NCBI RefSeq assembly: GCF_023715485.1 | Contig: NZ_JAMBOF010000023.1 | Coordinates: forward strand, 1-57,692 | Direction: 5' to 3' | DNA: 57,692 nt | From: Mesobacillus subterraneus | GTDB lineage: Bacteria; Bacillota; Bacilli; Bacillales; Cytobacillaceae | In this document: piece by piece, positions 1 through 8,016 of the stretch | How the letters are laid out: each line of letters begins with the position of its first letter | How positions within the stretch are numbered: position 1 is the stretch's first letter | Translations under genes and position numbers: made by a program | The notes under the pieces: generated by a model | Told to the model about the DNA's origin: nothing | Databases searched by the model: none | The model's input: the letters and a program-made list of their open reading frames with translations, nothing else

Positions 1-12
1 CTCTCCAATAAA
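1..12 (-). rRNA. 16S rRNA, first ~12 nt (partial)
   Basis: Read on the minus strand, the first bases are TTTATTGGAGAG, the usual 5' end of a Bacillus 16S rRNA (it normally continues TTTGATCCTGGCTCAG). The gene therefore leaves the window to the left. Upstream of it lie boxA and two rrn-type promoters, which supports the call. Only the extreme 5' end is visible, so the exact mature end is approximate. Confidence 0.85.
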
Positions 13-116
13 GAGTTATGAGTTAGCTCATAAAGTTAAAACGTTGGCTAGTGATCATCTATATAATAGAAGTCACTATAAAATATTGTTTGTTGACGCT
101 TGTTTGTTTAGTTTTC

Positions 117-124
117 AAAGAGCA
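117..124 (-). promoter_or_regulatory. rRNA leader boxA antitermination site
   Basis: The minus strand reads TGCTCTTT followed by GAAAACTA, matching the boxA sequence recognised by NusB/S10 in rRNA leaders. It lies about 105 nt upstream of the 16S start and downstream of both promoters, the normal arrangement for a Bacillus rrn operon. Confidence 0.8.
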
Positions 125-159
125 ATTTAGTTAGCGTATCGCCTAGAAGCGACTTTACC

Positions 160-188
160 AATATACCATTTGGTGTTTTTCTTGTCAA
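160..188 (-). promoter_or_regulatory. rrn promoter P2
   Basis: The minus strand has a -35 TTGACA (183-188), a 17-nt spacer and a -10 TATATT (160-165). A sigma-A promoter of this quality directly upstream of boxA and the 16S start is the proximal promoter of the ribosomal RNA operon. Confidence 0.8.
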
Positions 189-287
189 CATTTTTTTGAA
201 GAAATGTTTTTGCTTGAAAAACACTTTCAATAGATTCAACCGTCTGCCGCGAAAATGTTTTTGCTGTGTTCCGCAGCGACGGTTATT

Positions 288-316
288 AATATACCAAGTA
301 TTTCACGAATGGTCAA
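288..316 (-). promoter_or_regulatory. rrn promoter P1
   Basis: The minus strand has a -35 TTGACC (311-316), a 17-nt spacer and a -10 TATATT (288-293). Its -10 and spacing are identical to P2, 128 bp further downstream. Tandem promoters are typical of Bacillus rrn operons. The -35 starts only 18 bp past the ygxA stop codon. Confidence 0.7.
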
Positions 317-333
317 TAGCTTTTTTTGTTTTT

Positions 334-1209
334 TTACGATAGTTTTTCCGGAGCTTTATAATATCGGTGATATATACCTTGACCCTTCGTTTCAACATTT
401 ACAACAGAAAGGATTTTCTTTTCAATTAAATACTCCGTAAGAATTCCAAGATCAACTGAGTAAGCGCCAAGCTCAGGGTGAGCCATCATATCATTAAACG
501 ACCAATGTTCTTTTTCCTCCAGAACTTCAAGAAGGTGCTGTGTACCTATCTTAGTTCTTTTATGAATAAGGAATTCACTTGCCAGGAATAAAAGCTCCAA
601 TCTTTTTTCAATCGTTTCCTCACTGCAAATCAGCTCTTCATATAACTTATAAATTTCGGGCTCAATTTGTTTCACCTGGTGCCAAACTGTCACTTCCGGG
701 TGAAATCCGTTTTCGATGACCGCCAGCCTTGCTAAATGATGCAAAGAATGGACAACATGGTTATAGGCATCAAGATAATGATAGTTGTCAAAAAATGCTT
801 TCCCATCTGTATATCTTCTTATAAGCTTGGCAAATTCGAGTCCCATTTTGATTTTTCTGCCGAAGAACGGAAACTCCTTTAATTCGTGCTTGAGGTTCGC
901 GATACTTTCGTTTCGATCAAAAATTATTTTGCCATTATAAAGCCAATCAAAGATTTTTTTGTTATTCCCAATAAGCAGCCAATCATGGATCTGCTTTTCA
1001 GTCACTATGTGCATCGCTGCCTTCTTGTCTTTATAGGAATAATGTTTAACAAATACGGGATCGTCGTTTTCTTTTACTATAATAAGTAAAATTACATCAA
1101 ATGTATCGGTGGTTGGGATGGCTTTTTGCCTTTTCTCGACCATCACTACTCCAATTGTATTAGAATGGCTTGCCCGTTCTTGATATATCGAACGAAGGAT
1201 ATCCTCCAT
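334..1209 (-). CDS. ygxA: YgxA, nucleotidyltransferase-like protein
   Basis: A 291-residue protein of the YgxA family, annotated in Bacillus as nucleotidyltransferase-like; its biochemical role is not established. The reading frame stays open upstream to a TTG at 1251, but the ATG at 1209 is preceded by GGAGGAG at six nt and gives an N-terminus beginning MEDILRSIYQERASHS, which fits the family. There is no signal peptide or membrane segment. In B. subtilis ygxA also lies between perR/ygzB and an rRNA operon, and that context is preserved here: the rrn P1 promoter starts just past the stop codon. The gene is divergent from ygzB. The family call is firm; the function is unknown. Confidence 0.85.
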   Translation of the reverse strand: MEDILRSIYQERASHSNTIGVVMVEKRQKAIPTTDTFDVILLIIVKENDDPVFVKHYSYKDKKAAMHIVTEKQIHDWLLIGNNKKIFDWLYNGKIIFDRNESIANLKHELKEFPFFGRKIKMGLEFAKLIRRYTDGKAFFDNYHYLDAYNHVVHSLHHLARLAVIENGFHPEVTVWHQVKQIEPEIYKLYEELICSEETIEKRLELLFLASEFLIHKRTKIGTQHLLEVLEEKEHWSFNDMMAHPELGAYSVDLGILTEYLIEKKILSVVNVETKGQGIYHRYYKAPEKLS

Positions 1210-1364
1210 ATTAAACTCCTCCATTTGTTTGTTAGCATATATGTTCGACAATTATATAAAATCTCCTGCAATAACTCTAGACAATTTTCGACAAACCCGA
1301 TGCTTTTTATGTTTTATCATGCCGCAAATGGTATGATATAGTTAGTTTTTAGGGAGGGAAATTG

Positions 1365-1712
1365 ATGGCTAAATATTCTAGTAAAATAAATAAAATACGA
1401 ACCTTCGCATTAAGCCTGATTTTTATTGGCTTCATCGTAATGTATGCAGGTATCTTCTTTCGCAATTCCCCAGTCATCATGATTATCTTCATGCTGCTTG
1501 GCCTGCTTTTTATCATCGCCAGTACGGCCGTTTATTTCTGGATTGGCATGTTGTCGACGAAGACCGTCCAGGTTGTCTGTCCCAACTGTGGAAAGCAGAC
1601 TAAAGTACTCGGAAGGGTAGACATGTGTATGTATTGCAATGAACCTTTGACCCTTGACCGAGACTTAGAAGACAAGGATTTTGATGAAAGCTATAATCGG
1701 AAACAAAAATAA
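1365..1712 (+). CDS. ygzB: YgzB family membrane protein
   Basis: A 115-residue protein starting at ATG 1365 behind AGGGAGGG with a 6-nt gap; an in-frame TTG one codon earlier is less likely. Two hydrophobic segments (about residues 11-32 and 37-60) form a membrane hairpin. A zinc-ribbon-like segment follows, CPNCG near residue 77 and CMYC near residue 93, with an acidic C-terminus. This is the architecture of B. subtilis YgzB, the neighbour of perR. The role is unknown; two CxxC pairs suggest metal binding. A strong terminator follows directly. Confidence 0.85.
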   Translation: MAKYSSKINKIRTFALSLIFIGFIVMYAGIFFRNSPVIMIIFMLLGLLFIIASTAVYFWIGMLSTKTVQVVCPNCGKQTKVLGRVDMCMYCNEPLTLDRDLEDKDFDESYNRKQK

Positions 1713-1735
1713 ACTCGGCTGCTGGCCGAGTTTTT
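1711..1735 (+). terminator. Terminator of ygzB
   Basis: Stem ACTCGGC/GCCGAGT (1713-1719 with 1725-1731) with a 5-nt loop, followed by seven T. It begins at the ygzB stop codon. Confidence 0.85.
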
Positions 1736-1906
1736 TTCATTTTCCATCAGTTATTTCCCGTTATATTCGGAGTGAGTATCAAATATCACAGGGTTAAAGT
1801 ATATCTCTTGACTTCTAGTTCTTTTCGAAGGAGGTTTCTGTACAAGGAACAACTTATAATTCTCTTTTTGTTGTAAAAGCAACAAAGTTTACAAAAGAGC
1901 CTTCAT

Positions 1907-1937
1907 AAAAAAGAAAACTGATAGCCTGAGCCATCAG
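1907..1937 (-). terminator. Terminator of perR
   Basis: On the minus strand an 8-bp stem CTGATGGC/GGCTATCAG-type (1918-1937, one G-T pair, loop TCAG) is followed by TTTTCTTTTTT (1907-1917). A GAT trinucleotide run (1938-1953) separates it from the perR stop codon. Confidence 0.75.
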
Positions 1938-1960
1938 CATGATGATGATGATGATTATGA

Positions 1961-2404
1961 TTAATGTGCTTCTTTTGCAGAACAATCCGGGCAGGTACCG
2001 TAAATCTCCATTCTGTGGTTGCCGACTTTAAATCCCGTTACATGGGAAGCAAGGTGTTCGACCTCATCCAGGCCAGGGTAGTGAAAATCAACAATCTTCC
2101 CGCACTTTTCACAAATCACGTGGTAATGATGGGTAGTCACATAATCAAAACGACTTGAGGCATCTCCATACGTTAGTTCCTTTACTAATCCAACTTCACG
2201 GAATACTCTCAGATTGTTATAAACTGTCGCCACGCTCATGTTAGGGAATTTCCCTTCAAGCGCTTTATAGATTTCGTCTGCTGTTGGGTGCGACATGGCG
2301 TTTATTAAATATTCGAGTATCGCATGACGTTGCGGAGTAATACGGACTCCTGTATCCTTCAAGGTATCCAAGGCTTCTTTCAACTGACTCTGTACCACCG
2401 CCAT
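1961..2404 (-). CDS. perR: PerR, peroxide-sensing Fur-family repressor
   Basis: Peroxide regulon repressor that binds DNA with Fe or Mn and is inactivated by metal-catalysed histidine oxidation. The protein closely matches B. subtilis PerR: winged-helix segment [13 protein letters not shown] and [13 protein letters not shown], the regulatory metal ligands in the [19 protein letters not shown] region, and two structural zinc CxxC pairs (CEKC and CPDC). ATG 2404 gives 147 residues; a GTG at 2413 is also in frame, but the strong GAGGTG overlaps it, so the start is uncertain by three codons. A PerR box covers the transcription start, implying autoregulation. Neighbours ygxA and ygzB are as in B. 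subtilis. Confidence 0.95.
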   Translation of the reverse strand: MAVVQSQLKEALDTLKDTGVRITPQRHAILEYLINAMSHPTADEIYKALEGKFPNMSVATVYNNLRVFREVGLVKELTYGDASSRFDYVTTHHYHVICEKCGKIVDFHYPGLDEVEHLASHVTGFKVGNHRMEIYGTCPDCSAKEAH

Positions 2405-2438
2405 GCACCTCACTTTTCTTTAGATTATTATTCTTATT

Positions 2439-2485
2439 TTATAATATTTATAATTAGTGTACTAATTTCATTCCACTTTTGTCAA
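2439..2485 (-). promoter_or_regulatory. perR promoter with PerR box
   Basis: Minus strand: -35 TTGACA (2480-2485), 18-nt spacer, -10 TACACT (2456-2461). Directly downstream at 2439-2453 is TTATAAATATTATAA, which differs from the PerR box consensus TTATAATNATTATAA at one position. The placement over the start site predicts autorepression. Confidence 0.8.
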
Positions 2486-2523
2486 TATTACTAACTCACA
2501 AACCTTTACAATCCAGGGTTTCA

Positions 2524-3075
2524 TCAATCCTGGTGCAATGTTTGCTCCTTTGACCCCAAATGCATATTTATATATCTAGCAGCAACGAACAAGAAATCTG
2601 ACAATCGATTCAGGTAGGAGAGAACAAGTGGATTCACTTCGTCTCCAAGCACAACAGCCTGGCGTTCAGCTCTTCTTGCCACTGTTCTCGCTACATGCAG
2701 TGCCGCTCCAGCTTGATGTCCACCAGGCAGGATGAAGTTTGTTAAGGCAGGAAGTGACGCATCCCATGAATCGATTGTCTTCTCCAGTTCCTCGAGATCC
2801 TTTTCCTCGAGAGTCCATTTCACTTCTTTTCCCGACGGAGTTGCAAGCTCTGCTCCTACATGGAAAAGTACTGTCTGGATTTTATGGAAGATGCTGAAAA
2901 GTTCTTCTTTTCCGGTAAAATACTCCACTTGCAAATAACTTAATGCTAAGCCAATCATAGAATTCGCTTCATCACATGTGCCATAGGCTTCAACCCGGGC
3001 ATCGTTTTTACTGACTCTTGTTCCGTAAATAAGAGATGTGGTACCCTTATCACCTGTCTTCGTGTATATTTTCAT
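2524..3075 (-). CDS. Cob(I)alamin adenosyltransferase, PduO type
   Basis: ATP:cob(I)alamin adenosyltransferase, which attaches the 5'-deoxyadenosyl group to reduced B12 to make coenzyme B12. It is 183 residues long, normal for the PduO/MMAB family. The N-terminal ATP-binding motif TKTGDKGTTSLIYG is intact, and the C-terminal helical part carries ARTVARRAER and NRLSDFLFVAARY, which form the active site between subunits. B. subtilis YvqK is the comparable protein. It starts four bases after the dehydrogenase stop, so the two genes are probably co-transcribed. No B12 biosynthesis or B12-dependent enzyme gene is nearby, so it probably serves salvage. Confidence 0.9.
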   Translation of the reverse strand: MKIYTKTGDKGTTSLIYGTRVSKNDARVEAYGTCDEANSMIGLALSYLQVEYFTGKEELFSIFHKIQTVLFHVGAELATPSGKEVKWTLEEKDLEELEKTIDSWDASLPALTNFILPGGHQAGAALHVARTVARRAERQAVVLGDEVNPLVLSYLNRLSDFLFVAARYINMHLGSKEQTLHQD

Positions 3076-3078
3076 TTC

Positions 3079-4032
3079 TTAGTACCCCCTGTCCTTGTCA
3101 ATTACATTAATATAGTCAGCGCCCTTTTTAATATATGTATGCAGATTATGTTTAAAAATTTCGAAGGATCTTGGCATATAGTTTTTAGTCAGGCTGGAAA
3201 TGTGTGGAGTGACCGTTACATTTTCCATCTTCCAAAACGGGTGATCTTCAGCGAGTGGTTCAGTATAAAAAACGTCCAAATATGCATGTGCTATCTTTTT
3301 TTCCTCTAGCGCAGCCACTAAAACCTCATCCTTGACTAAATATCCACGGCCTATATTAATGAATACGGCTGTATCCTTCATCAGCTCGAAATGGATGTCA
3401 TCAAGAAGATGCTTTGTTTCTTCTGTGCTTGGAAGTACGGAGACAATAAAATCCGCCGCTGGCAGCGCATCAGAAAAATTCTTCATTGTATAGATTTCAT
3501 CAGCCCATTCTGCATTACTGCCACTTCTGTTAACACCAATCGTTTTCATATTGAAAGCCTTGGCAAGCCTTGCTACTTCACCGCCAATAGCTCCTATACC
3601 TAGAATGAGCAAAGTCTTGCCGTACAATTCCCCCATTGGCAATTTACGTTCCCACGTGAGATTCCTTTCATTTTCCCAAAGTGTCCGCATTTGCTTAACA
3701 TGCTGAAGCATCATGCCAATCGTAAACTCTGCCATCGGAATTTTATGGATCCCTCTAACATTGGTTACTAAAATCCCGCGCTTTTTGCATGCCTCAAATG
3801 GCATTTTATCCAAACCGGCGGACATTACCATAATCCATTTTAACTTTTCTGTTTTGTAGATCAGCTCTTCCGTCAAATCCTCGCCATATGTAAGCAAGAC
3901 CTCAGACTCAAAAAACAAATCTTCCTTTATGCCTTTATGGAATTCAAAATTAAACTGAGGAAACTCTTTTTTCACATCGGCCTGCAGCGATTCCGCCGGC
4001 AGGATTGAAGAATAAATATTCACCTGGATCAA
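3079..4032 (-). CDS. D-2-hydroxyacid dehydrogenase (NAD-dependent)
   Basis: About 317 residues of the D-isomer-specific 2-hydroxyacid dehydrogenase family, which interconverts a 2-oxoacid and a D-2-hydroxyacid. The Rossmann motif GIGAIG lies near residue 146. Catalytic-loop motifs include INIGRGYLVK with its Arg, the acidic residue in the HAYLDVFYTEPL segment, and a His in TPHISS. The start is uncertain: TTG 4032 gives the full frame, while GTG 4023 sits at a better distance from AAGGG. The substrate cannot be told; glyoxylate/hydroxypyruvate or phosphoglycerate-like substrates are all possible. It lies four bases upstream of the cobalamin adenosyltransferase gene. Confidence 0.85.
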   Translation of the reverse strand: MIQVNIYSSILPAESLQADVKKEFPQFNFEFHKGIKEDLFFESEVLLTYGEDLTEELIYKTEKLKWIMVMSAGLDKMPFEACKKRGILVTNVRGIHKIPMAEFTIGMMLQHVKQMRTLWENERNLTWERKLPMGELYGKTLLILGIGAIGGEVARLAKAFNMKTIGVNRSGSNAEWADEIYTMKNFSDALPAADFIVSVLPSTEETKHLLDDIHFELMKDTAVFINIGRGYLVKDEVLVAALEEKKIAHAYLDVFYTEPLAEDHPFWKMENVTVTPHISSLTKNYMPRSFEIFKHNLHTYIKKGADYINVIDKDRGY

Positions 4033-4118
4033 ACCCTTCGCTCATTAGTTGTTTTAATAATTGTAATAATTTTCACTCTTTTAAACAACTCCAAAGCTTT
4101 ACTCCAAAAAAATCGCAT

Positions 4119-4146
4119 AAAAAAGGCGGGCTATTATTCAGCCCGC
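4119..4146 (-). terminator. Terminator downstream of the TetR gene
   Basis: Minus strand stem GCGGGCT/AGCCCGC (4126-4132 and 4140-4146) with a 7-nt loop and a TTTTTT tail. It lies about 100 bp past the TetR stop codon. Confidence 0.75.
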
Positions 4147-4244
4147 TAAATTGTTTGAGGAGGTATGCCCTAATACAATGATATTCAATTAGAACGAAAA
4201 TGAATGGACAATAGCCTGTATTGTAAAAAATAGGCGGCGGAAAT

Positions 4245-5111
4245 TTATCGTTTTATATTATAGATTTTAGCGATTTCTTCACGGTATGTGTCAAGCTTTG
4301 GTTCATTCCTAAAATTGGACAGCATTCCCTGGATTACCGGGAGCCTTGGCGTTTCCTTTTCGATTTCACTCTGAAGGACTTCCAATGAGATGTTGAAATC
4401 CTCACTGTTCTCCATCCCGGAAATCACTTTCTTCATCTTTTCAATGACAAGTTTAATATCATGGTTATTCGCGAGGAAGAAAGCCTTTGTTTTTTTAAAA
4501 AGATCCTCCATCTTCTCTTCCGTGGCTATAGGCTCCTCCCCTTTTAGGCCATCGATAAGAGAATCCATTCTTCTCAAAATATATTCCACCAGCTCACTAA
4601 TCCTGAATCCTTCCTCGTTGAAAAGCAGCAGCCTTATGTAAGAATTAAAGAACCCTTCAAGCATAAATGCTAAATCCCATAGATGCGGTTCAGCAATTTC
4701 TCCATAGATCGCACGAAGGCTGTTTTGATAAAATTTCTGTGCTTCATAGTGCTTGCGGAACATAAGCGTTTTTACCTCTTCATTCAAGGGAATCGCCTGC
4801 TCTCTTGATTGCATGATGATAAACTCTTTATGCTCTATCATCGTGCTGAATAAAGCAGTGAGCTGCTTAGCGAATTTTTCTCTTGGAGGCAGGTTTTCAT
4901 GGTCATGTATTTCAATATTTTTTTGAATATGATCAAAGTAATATTCGAGTATTGCGATCAGCAATGCATCCTTGGATTTGAAGTATAAATAAAAAGCCCC
5001 TTTGGAAATCCCGCTTTCCGAGACGATTTCCTGGATGGAGGTGGCTGCGAATCCTTTCGTTGCATAGAGCTTTATGGCCGCTTCAATAATTGCTTTTTCC
5101 TTTTCCTTCAC
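4245..5111 (-). CDS. TetR/AcrR family transcriptional regulator
   Basis: A 288-residue regulator, longer than the usual ~200 because of an extended C-terminus. The N-terminal HTH spans about residues 5-50 (IIEAAIKLYATKGFAATS, then the recognition-helix region SGISKGAFYLYFKSK). The remainder is a helical ligand-binding domain of unknown specificity. It starts at GTG 5111 behind GGGAGG. Its promoter carries a perfect 14-bp palindrome just downstream of the -10, so autoregulation is likely. No efflux pump lies directly next to it; bcp is the upstream neighbour on the same strand and ends in its own terminator. Confidence 0.85.
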   Translation of the reverse strand: MKEKEKAIIEAAIKLYATKGFAATSIQEIVSESGISKGAFYLYFKSKDALLIAILEYYFDHIQKNIEIHDHENLPPREKFAKQLTALFSTMIEHKEFIIMQSREQAIPLNEEVKTLMFRKHYEAQKFYQNSLRAIYGEIAEPHLWDLAFMLEGFFNSYIRLLLFNEEGFRISELVEYILRRMDSLIDGLKGEEPIATEEKMEDLFKKTKAFFLANNHDIKLVIEKMKKVISGMENSEDFNISLEVLQSEIEKETPRLPVIQGMLSNFRNEPKLDTYREEIAKIYNIKR

Positions 5112-5139
5112 CTTAAAAGCCTCCCAATACTAAATCCTA

Positions 5140-5209
5140 TGACTGACTGGTCACACGATACAAATTGACTAATTAGTCATATCGTATTATAGTTTCCGAC
5201 TACGGTCAA
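5140..5209 (-). promoter_or_regulatory. Promoter and palindromic operator of the TetR gene
   Basis: Minus strand: -35 TTGACC (5204-5209), 17-nt spacer, -10 TACGAT (5181-5186). Immediately downstream is the perfect palindrome TGACTAATTAGTCA (5166-5179). An imperfect second copy, TGACTGGTCA (5144-5153), follows. The layout is that of a TetR-family autorepressor. Confidence 0.65.
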
Positions 5210-5215
5210 ATAAGC

Positions 5216-5245
5216 GAAAAAGACAGCCGATGGAATGGGCTGTCT
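5216..5245 (-). terminator. Terminator of bcp
   Basis: Minus strand stem AGACAGCC/GGCTGTCT (5221-5228 and 5238-5245) followed by TTTTT. It lies just past the bcp stop. Confidence 0.85.
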
Positions 5246-5251
5246 CCTGTC

Positions 5252-5719
5252 TTAAAGATTTTCTTTTATAAATTCAAAGGCTTCTACTACATGGCCCTTC
5301 ACTTTGACTTTCCGCCACTCCTTCGCGAGGTTCCCATCTTTATCAATAATGAAAGTTGAACGTTCAATCCCCATATACTCTTTACCGAAGTTCTTCTTTA
5401 AGGTCCAAACGCCATAATCCTCAGCAGTTTTATGATCCTCATCTGCTAAAAGCAAGAATGGCAATCCGTGTTTTTCGATGAATTTTTCATGCCTGTTAAT
5501 CGGATCTGAACTGACGCCTAGAACAACAGCATTCAAGCCTTCGAAGCTCTCATGGTGGTCCCTGAAGTCACAAGCTTCTGTCGTGCATCCTGGTGTCATA
5601 TCTTTCGGATAAAAATAAAGCACCACGTTCTTGCCTTTAAAATCAGAAAGTTTTACCGTTTGCCCGTTGCTTGCCGGCAATTCAAATTCCGGCGCTTTTT
5701 CCCCTATTACTAACGACAT
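5252..5719 (-). CDS. bcp: Peroxiredoxin, Bcp/PrxQ type
   Basis: Thiol peroxidase that reduces hydrogen peroxide and organic hydroperoxides in the cytoplasm using thioredoxin-type electron donors. It has 155 residues from ATG 5719, which has GGAGGG seven nt upstream; an upstream in-frame TTG is not needed. The motif YPKDMTPGCTTEACDFRD carries the peroxidatic Cys (after PG) and, five residues on, the resolving Cys of the PrxQ class. It closely matches B. subtilis YgaF, which also lies near gsaB. Proximity to perR is suggestive, but no PerR box was seen in front of this gene. Confidence 0.92.
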   Translation of the reverse strand: MSLVIGEKAPEFELPASNGQTVKLSDFKGKNVVLYFYPKDMTPGCTTEACDFRDHHESFEGLNAVVLGVSSDPINRHEKFIEKHGLPFLLLADEDHKTAEDYGVWTLKKNFGKEYMGIERSTFIIDKDGNLAKEWRKVKVKGHVVEAFEFIKENL

Positions 5720-5793
5720 CCCGAATCCCTCCAAAATTAGTTGCGATTATTAATAGCCTATCTAATTTTAGCGAGGAATACAAATAGGAATCC

Positions 5794-6201
5794 TTACGAC
5801 CGTTTCTGGTCAAACACTGCCCTTGTGACAAATGCAGCGGGAATCGTGTATCCGACAAGCGCTTCTATTACAGCAATAACTCGCCCGACTCCCACAGGGG
5901 CAATATCGCCATATCCTACTGAAAAAAGAGTGATGGCACTGAAATACATACTCGTTGACATTCGTTCATATGAAGAAGTGCTGGGGCGCATGCTCACGTC
6001 TGAAAGCACCCATGTCCCCTTCAGGTCCAGCAGATAATAAAGCAAGCCGAATCCCGCCATCACCGTAGCATAAATGAGGGCGAGTGTAATAAAATTTTCA
6101 AGTGAAACTTGCTTCCCTTTAATCTTTTGCGGTACGAACAATGTTTTAAGGCTCATAGTTATAGCCAGAACAATAAGAGTGATTGATAGATAAAAATGCA
6201 T
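5794..6201 (-). CDS. Small two-TM potassium channel
   Basis: A 135-residue ion channel of the Ion_trans_2 class. Hydrophobic segments are at about residues 3-24 and 37-60, followed by a pore loop with the selectivity filter SVGYGD near residue 97 and a final segment (VIAVIEALVGYTIPAAFV). There is no RCK/TrkA regulatory domain, so gating control is not visible. It starts at ATG 6201 behind GAGG. It overlaps no neighbour and looks monocistronic. A tetrameric K+ channel is the family expectation. Confidence 0.85.
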   Translation of the reverse strand: MHFYLSITLIVLAITMSLKTLFVPQKIKGKQVSLENFITLALIYATVMAGFGLLYYLLDLKGTWVLSDVSMRPSTSSYERMSTSMYFSAITLFSVGYGDIAPVGVGRVIAVIEALVGYTIPAAFVTRAVFDQKRS

Positions 6202-6391
6202 AGTCCAGCCTCATTTCTGCAGCTCTCACTCCATCTATACGCTCAGAGATAAAAGAGTATGCAAGCAAGTCCATGCTGGCCTAATTTTTAGAGCACTTTA
6301 CTTTTCCCCAGAAAATCCCCGCTTACTGCACCGTGCTTAACCTTGACACCCGGTGAATCTAACCACTTTTCTATCCACTGAAAAGCCATAG

Positions 6392-6420
6392 AATAAACCG
6401 CGGCAATAACGGCCGCGGCT
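6392..6420 (-). terminator. Terminator of the ABC-2 exporter operon
   Basis: Minus strand stem AGCCGCGGC paired with GCCGCGGTT (6412-6420 with 6396-6404, one G-T pair), then TTTATTCT. It lies about 15 bp past the last permease gene. Confidence 0.7.
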
Positions 6421-6434
6421 AATTATAAAGATAT

Positions 6435-7220
6435 TTAATTCCCGGCACCCCGGTATCTTTTCACGCCTTCATTCCAGATAAAGACAGACAGGGTGAAAAA
6501 GACGATTCCGATTACCGGTGTCATGTACGAGTAGCCGTACCACTCTTCCCTGCCAAGGAAATAAGCTGCCGGATAAACACCTACAAAGGCGAACGGCAAT
6601 ATCCACGTCAACACAAACCGGATTGCCTTATTATAAATATCAACTGGGTAACGTCCATAATTTCCGATATTGTACATCATTGGCATGATCGACGTGCGTG
6701 CATCTGCCCAGAAGCTAATACAGGCAATCATCACGAAAATGCCTGCGTAAACCAGGACTCCACCAAGCACAAGAACCACAAACAACAAAGGATCATACCA
6801 GTTAAACTCAAGATTCAGCCGGCTCCCTGCATAAAACATGACAGCAAGCCCGGTTACGGCACCAAACAAAGACTCAAGCTCCATACGCTCAAGTATGACC
6901 TGGAAAAGGCTGTGAATCGGCCTTGTCAGAATCCGGTCCATCTCCCCCTTGACGATATAGCGTTCATTAAAGTCCCATATGTTGAAAAAGGACGAGAAAA
7001 GCGCAAACGGGACGAGGAAAAACCCGTAGATAAAAATGATTTCATCCCGGCTCCATCCGTTCAGGAATTCTGTATGGTCGAACACCACCAGGATAAAAAT
7101 CAGGTTTACTGCCTGAAATAACAAATCTGAAAATAGCTCAACAACCAAATCCGCCCGATATTCGAGCCTCGTCTTCATATATTGGGCGACATATTGAAAA
7201 AACATCCTAACGTAAAACAC
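6435..7220 (-). CDS. ABC-2 type permease (second subunit)
   Basis: A 261-residue integral membrane protein with about six hydrophobic segments and no signal peptide, of the ABC-2 permease group often annotated as ABC2_membrane_6/DUF990. The phrase ILTRPIHSLFQVILERME is characteristic of this group. It follows the other permease by four bases and is the last gene of an ATPase-permease-permease operon. The two permeases are related and probably form the heterodimeric channel. The substrate is unknown; an exporter role is inferred from the class. Confidence 0.8.
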   Translation of the reverse strand: MFYVRMFFQYVAQYMKTRLEYRADLVVELFSDLLFQAVNLIFILVVFDHTEFLNGWSRDEIIFIYGFFLVPFALFSSFFNIWDFNERYIVKGEMDRILTRPIHSLFQVILERMELESLFGAVTGLAVMFYAGSRLNLEFNWYDPLLFVVLVLGGVLVYAGIFVMIACISFWADARTSIMPMMYNIGNYGRYPVDIYNKAIRFVLTWILPFAFVGVYPAAYFLGREEWYGYSYMTPVIGIVFFTLSVFIWNEGVKRYRGAGN

Positions 7221-7223
7221 TCG

Positions 7224-8015
7224 TCACCCTCCTTGTATGATCAGCTGTTTTTTAGCAATGACCCAAAGTACCTGGACCGGAATGATAAGGATCAACACCC
7301 ATGCCGCCTGAAGCAACAACCCTTCCATAGCCTGGCTGCCAGTGAATCCATTCGTAAAAATCATGCTCGGGATATAGCTGATTCCCTGGAAGGGAAGGTA
7401 CTTCATGATTTCCTGAGACCAGCCAGGGAAAAAACTGATCGGCAGCAGCAGCCCTGAAAAAAGGTCAATCAGGACACGCTTGGCCCGGATGAGGCCTGTA
7501 TTATTATATAAGAAGAAAGTGGTAATTCCGGTAAGCAGGTTCAATTGTGTATTAATGAAAAAGCTCAATACGATTGAGACCGCGAATAATACCCACGTCG
7601 TAAAATCAGCCGAGAACTCGAGCGGAAAAATGAGCGCAACGATCAGCATACCAGGAACCGAGAAGAAAAACAGCCTGAAGATTCCTTCACCTAGGCCTTG
7701 CATTGTTTTCATCCCCAGATAGTTATATGGCCTGATCAGCTCAACCGCTACCTTGCCTTCCTTAATTTCCATTGCCATCTCACGGTCGATGTTGTTAAAA
7801 TAAAACGCTCTCGCCATCCAGGCAACCGCGACATAGGTCGTCATCTGCAAAGCAGACAGCCCTTCTATTTCACTTTTGCCGCCATAAATCGCATTCCATA
7901 AGAAGTAATAAGCCCCAATATTAATACTGTAAATTAAGATCCCAGTGTAGTAATTAGTCCTGTACGCAAGCATCATCAAAAAGCGGATGCGGATCATCTC
8001 TAGGTACTTATCCAT
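7224..8015 (-). CDS. ABC-2 type permease (first subunit)
   Basis: A 263-residue permease with six hydrophobic segments. The frame is open further upstream inside the ATPase gene, but the true start is ATG 8015, one base after the ATPase stop codon (TAA at 8019-8017), giving MDKYLEMIRIRFLMML. ELIRPYNYL matches the conserved RP motif of the partner permease. Translational coupling to the ATPase is likely. The substrate is unknown. Confidence 0.8.
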   Translation of the reverse strand: MDKYLEMIRIRFLMMLAYRTNYYTGILIYSINIGAYYFLWNAIYGGKSEIEGLSALQMTTYVAVAWMARAFYFNNIDREMAMEIKEGKVAVELIRPYNYLGMKTMQGLGEGIFRLFFFSVPGMLIVALIFPLEFSADFTTWVLFAVSIVLSFFINTQLNLLTGITTFFLYNNTGLIRAKRVLIDLFSGLLLPISFFPGWSQEIMKYLPFQGISYIPSMIFTNGFTGSQAMEGLLLQAAWVLILIIPVQVLWVIAKKQLIIQGG

Positions 8016-8016
8016 A

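Noticed and set aside
1801-1910. A strong AAGGAGG near 1827 and a small hairpin, suggesting a tiny gene between ygzB and perR
   Set aside because: No start codon lies at a suitable distance after the AAGGAGG and no frame of useful length follows.
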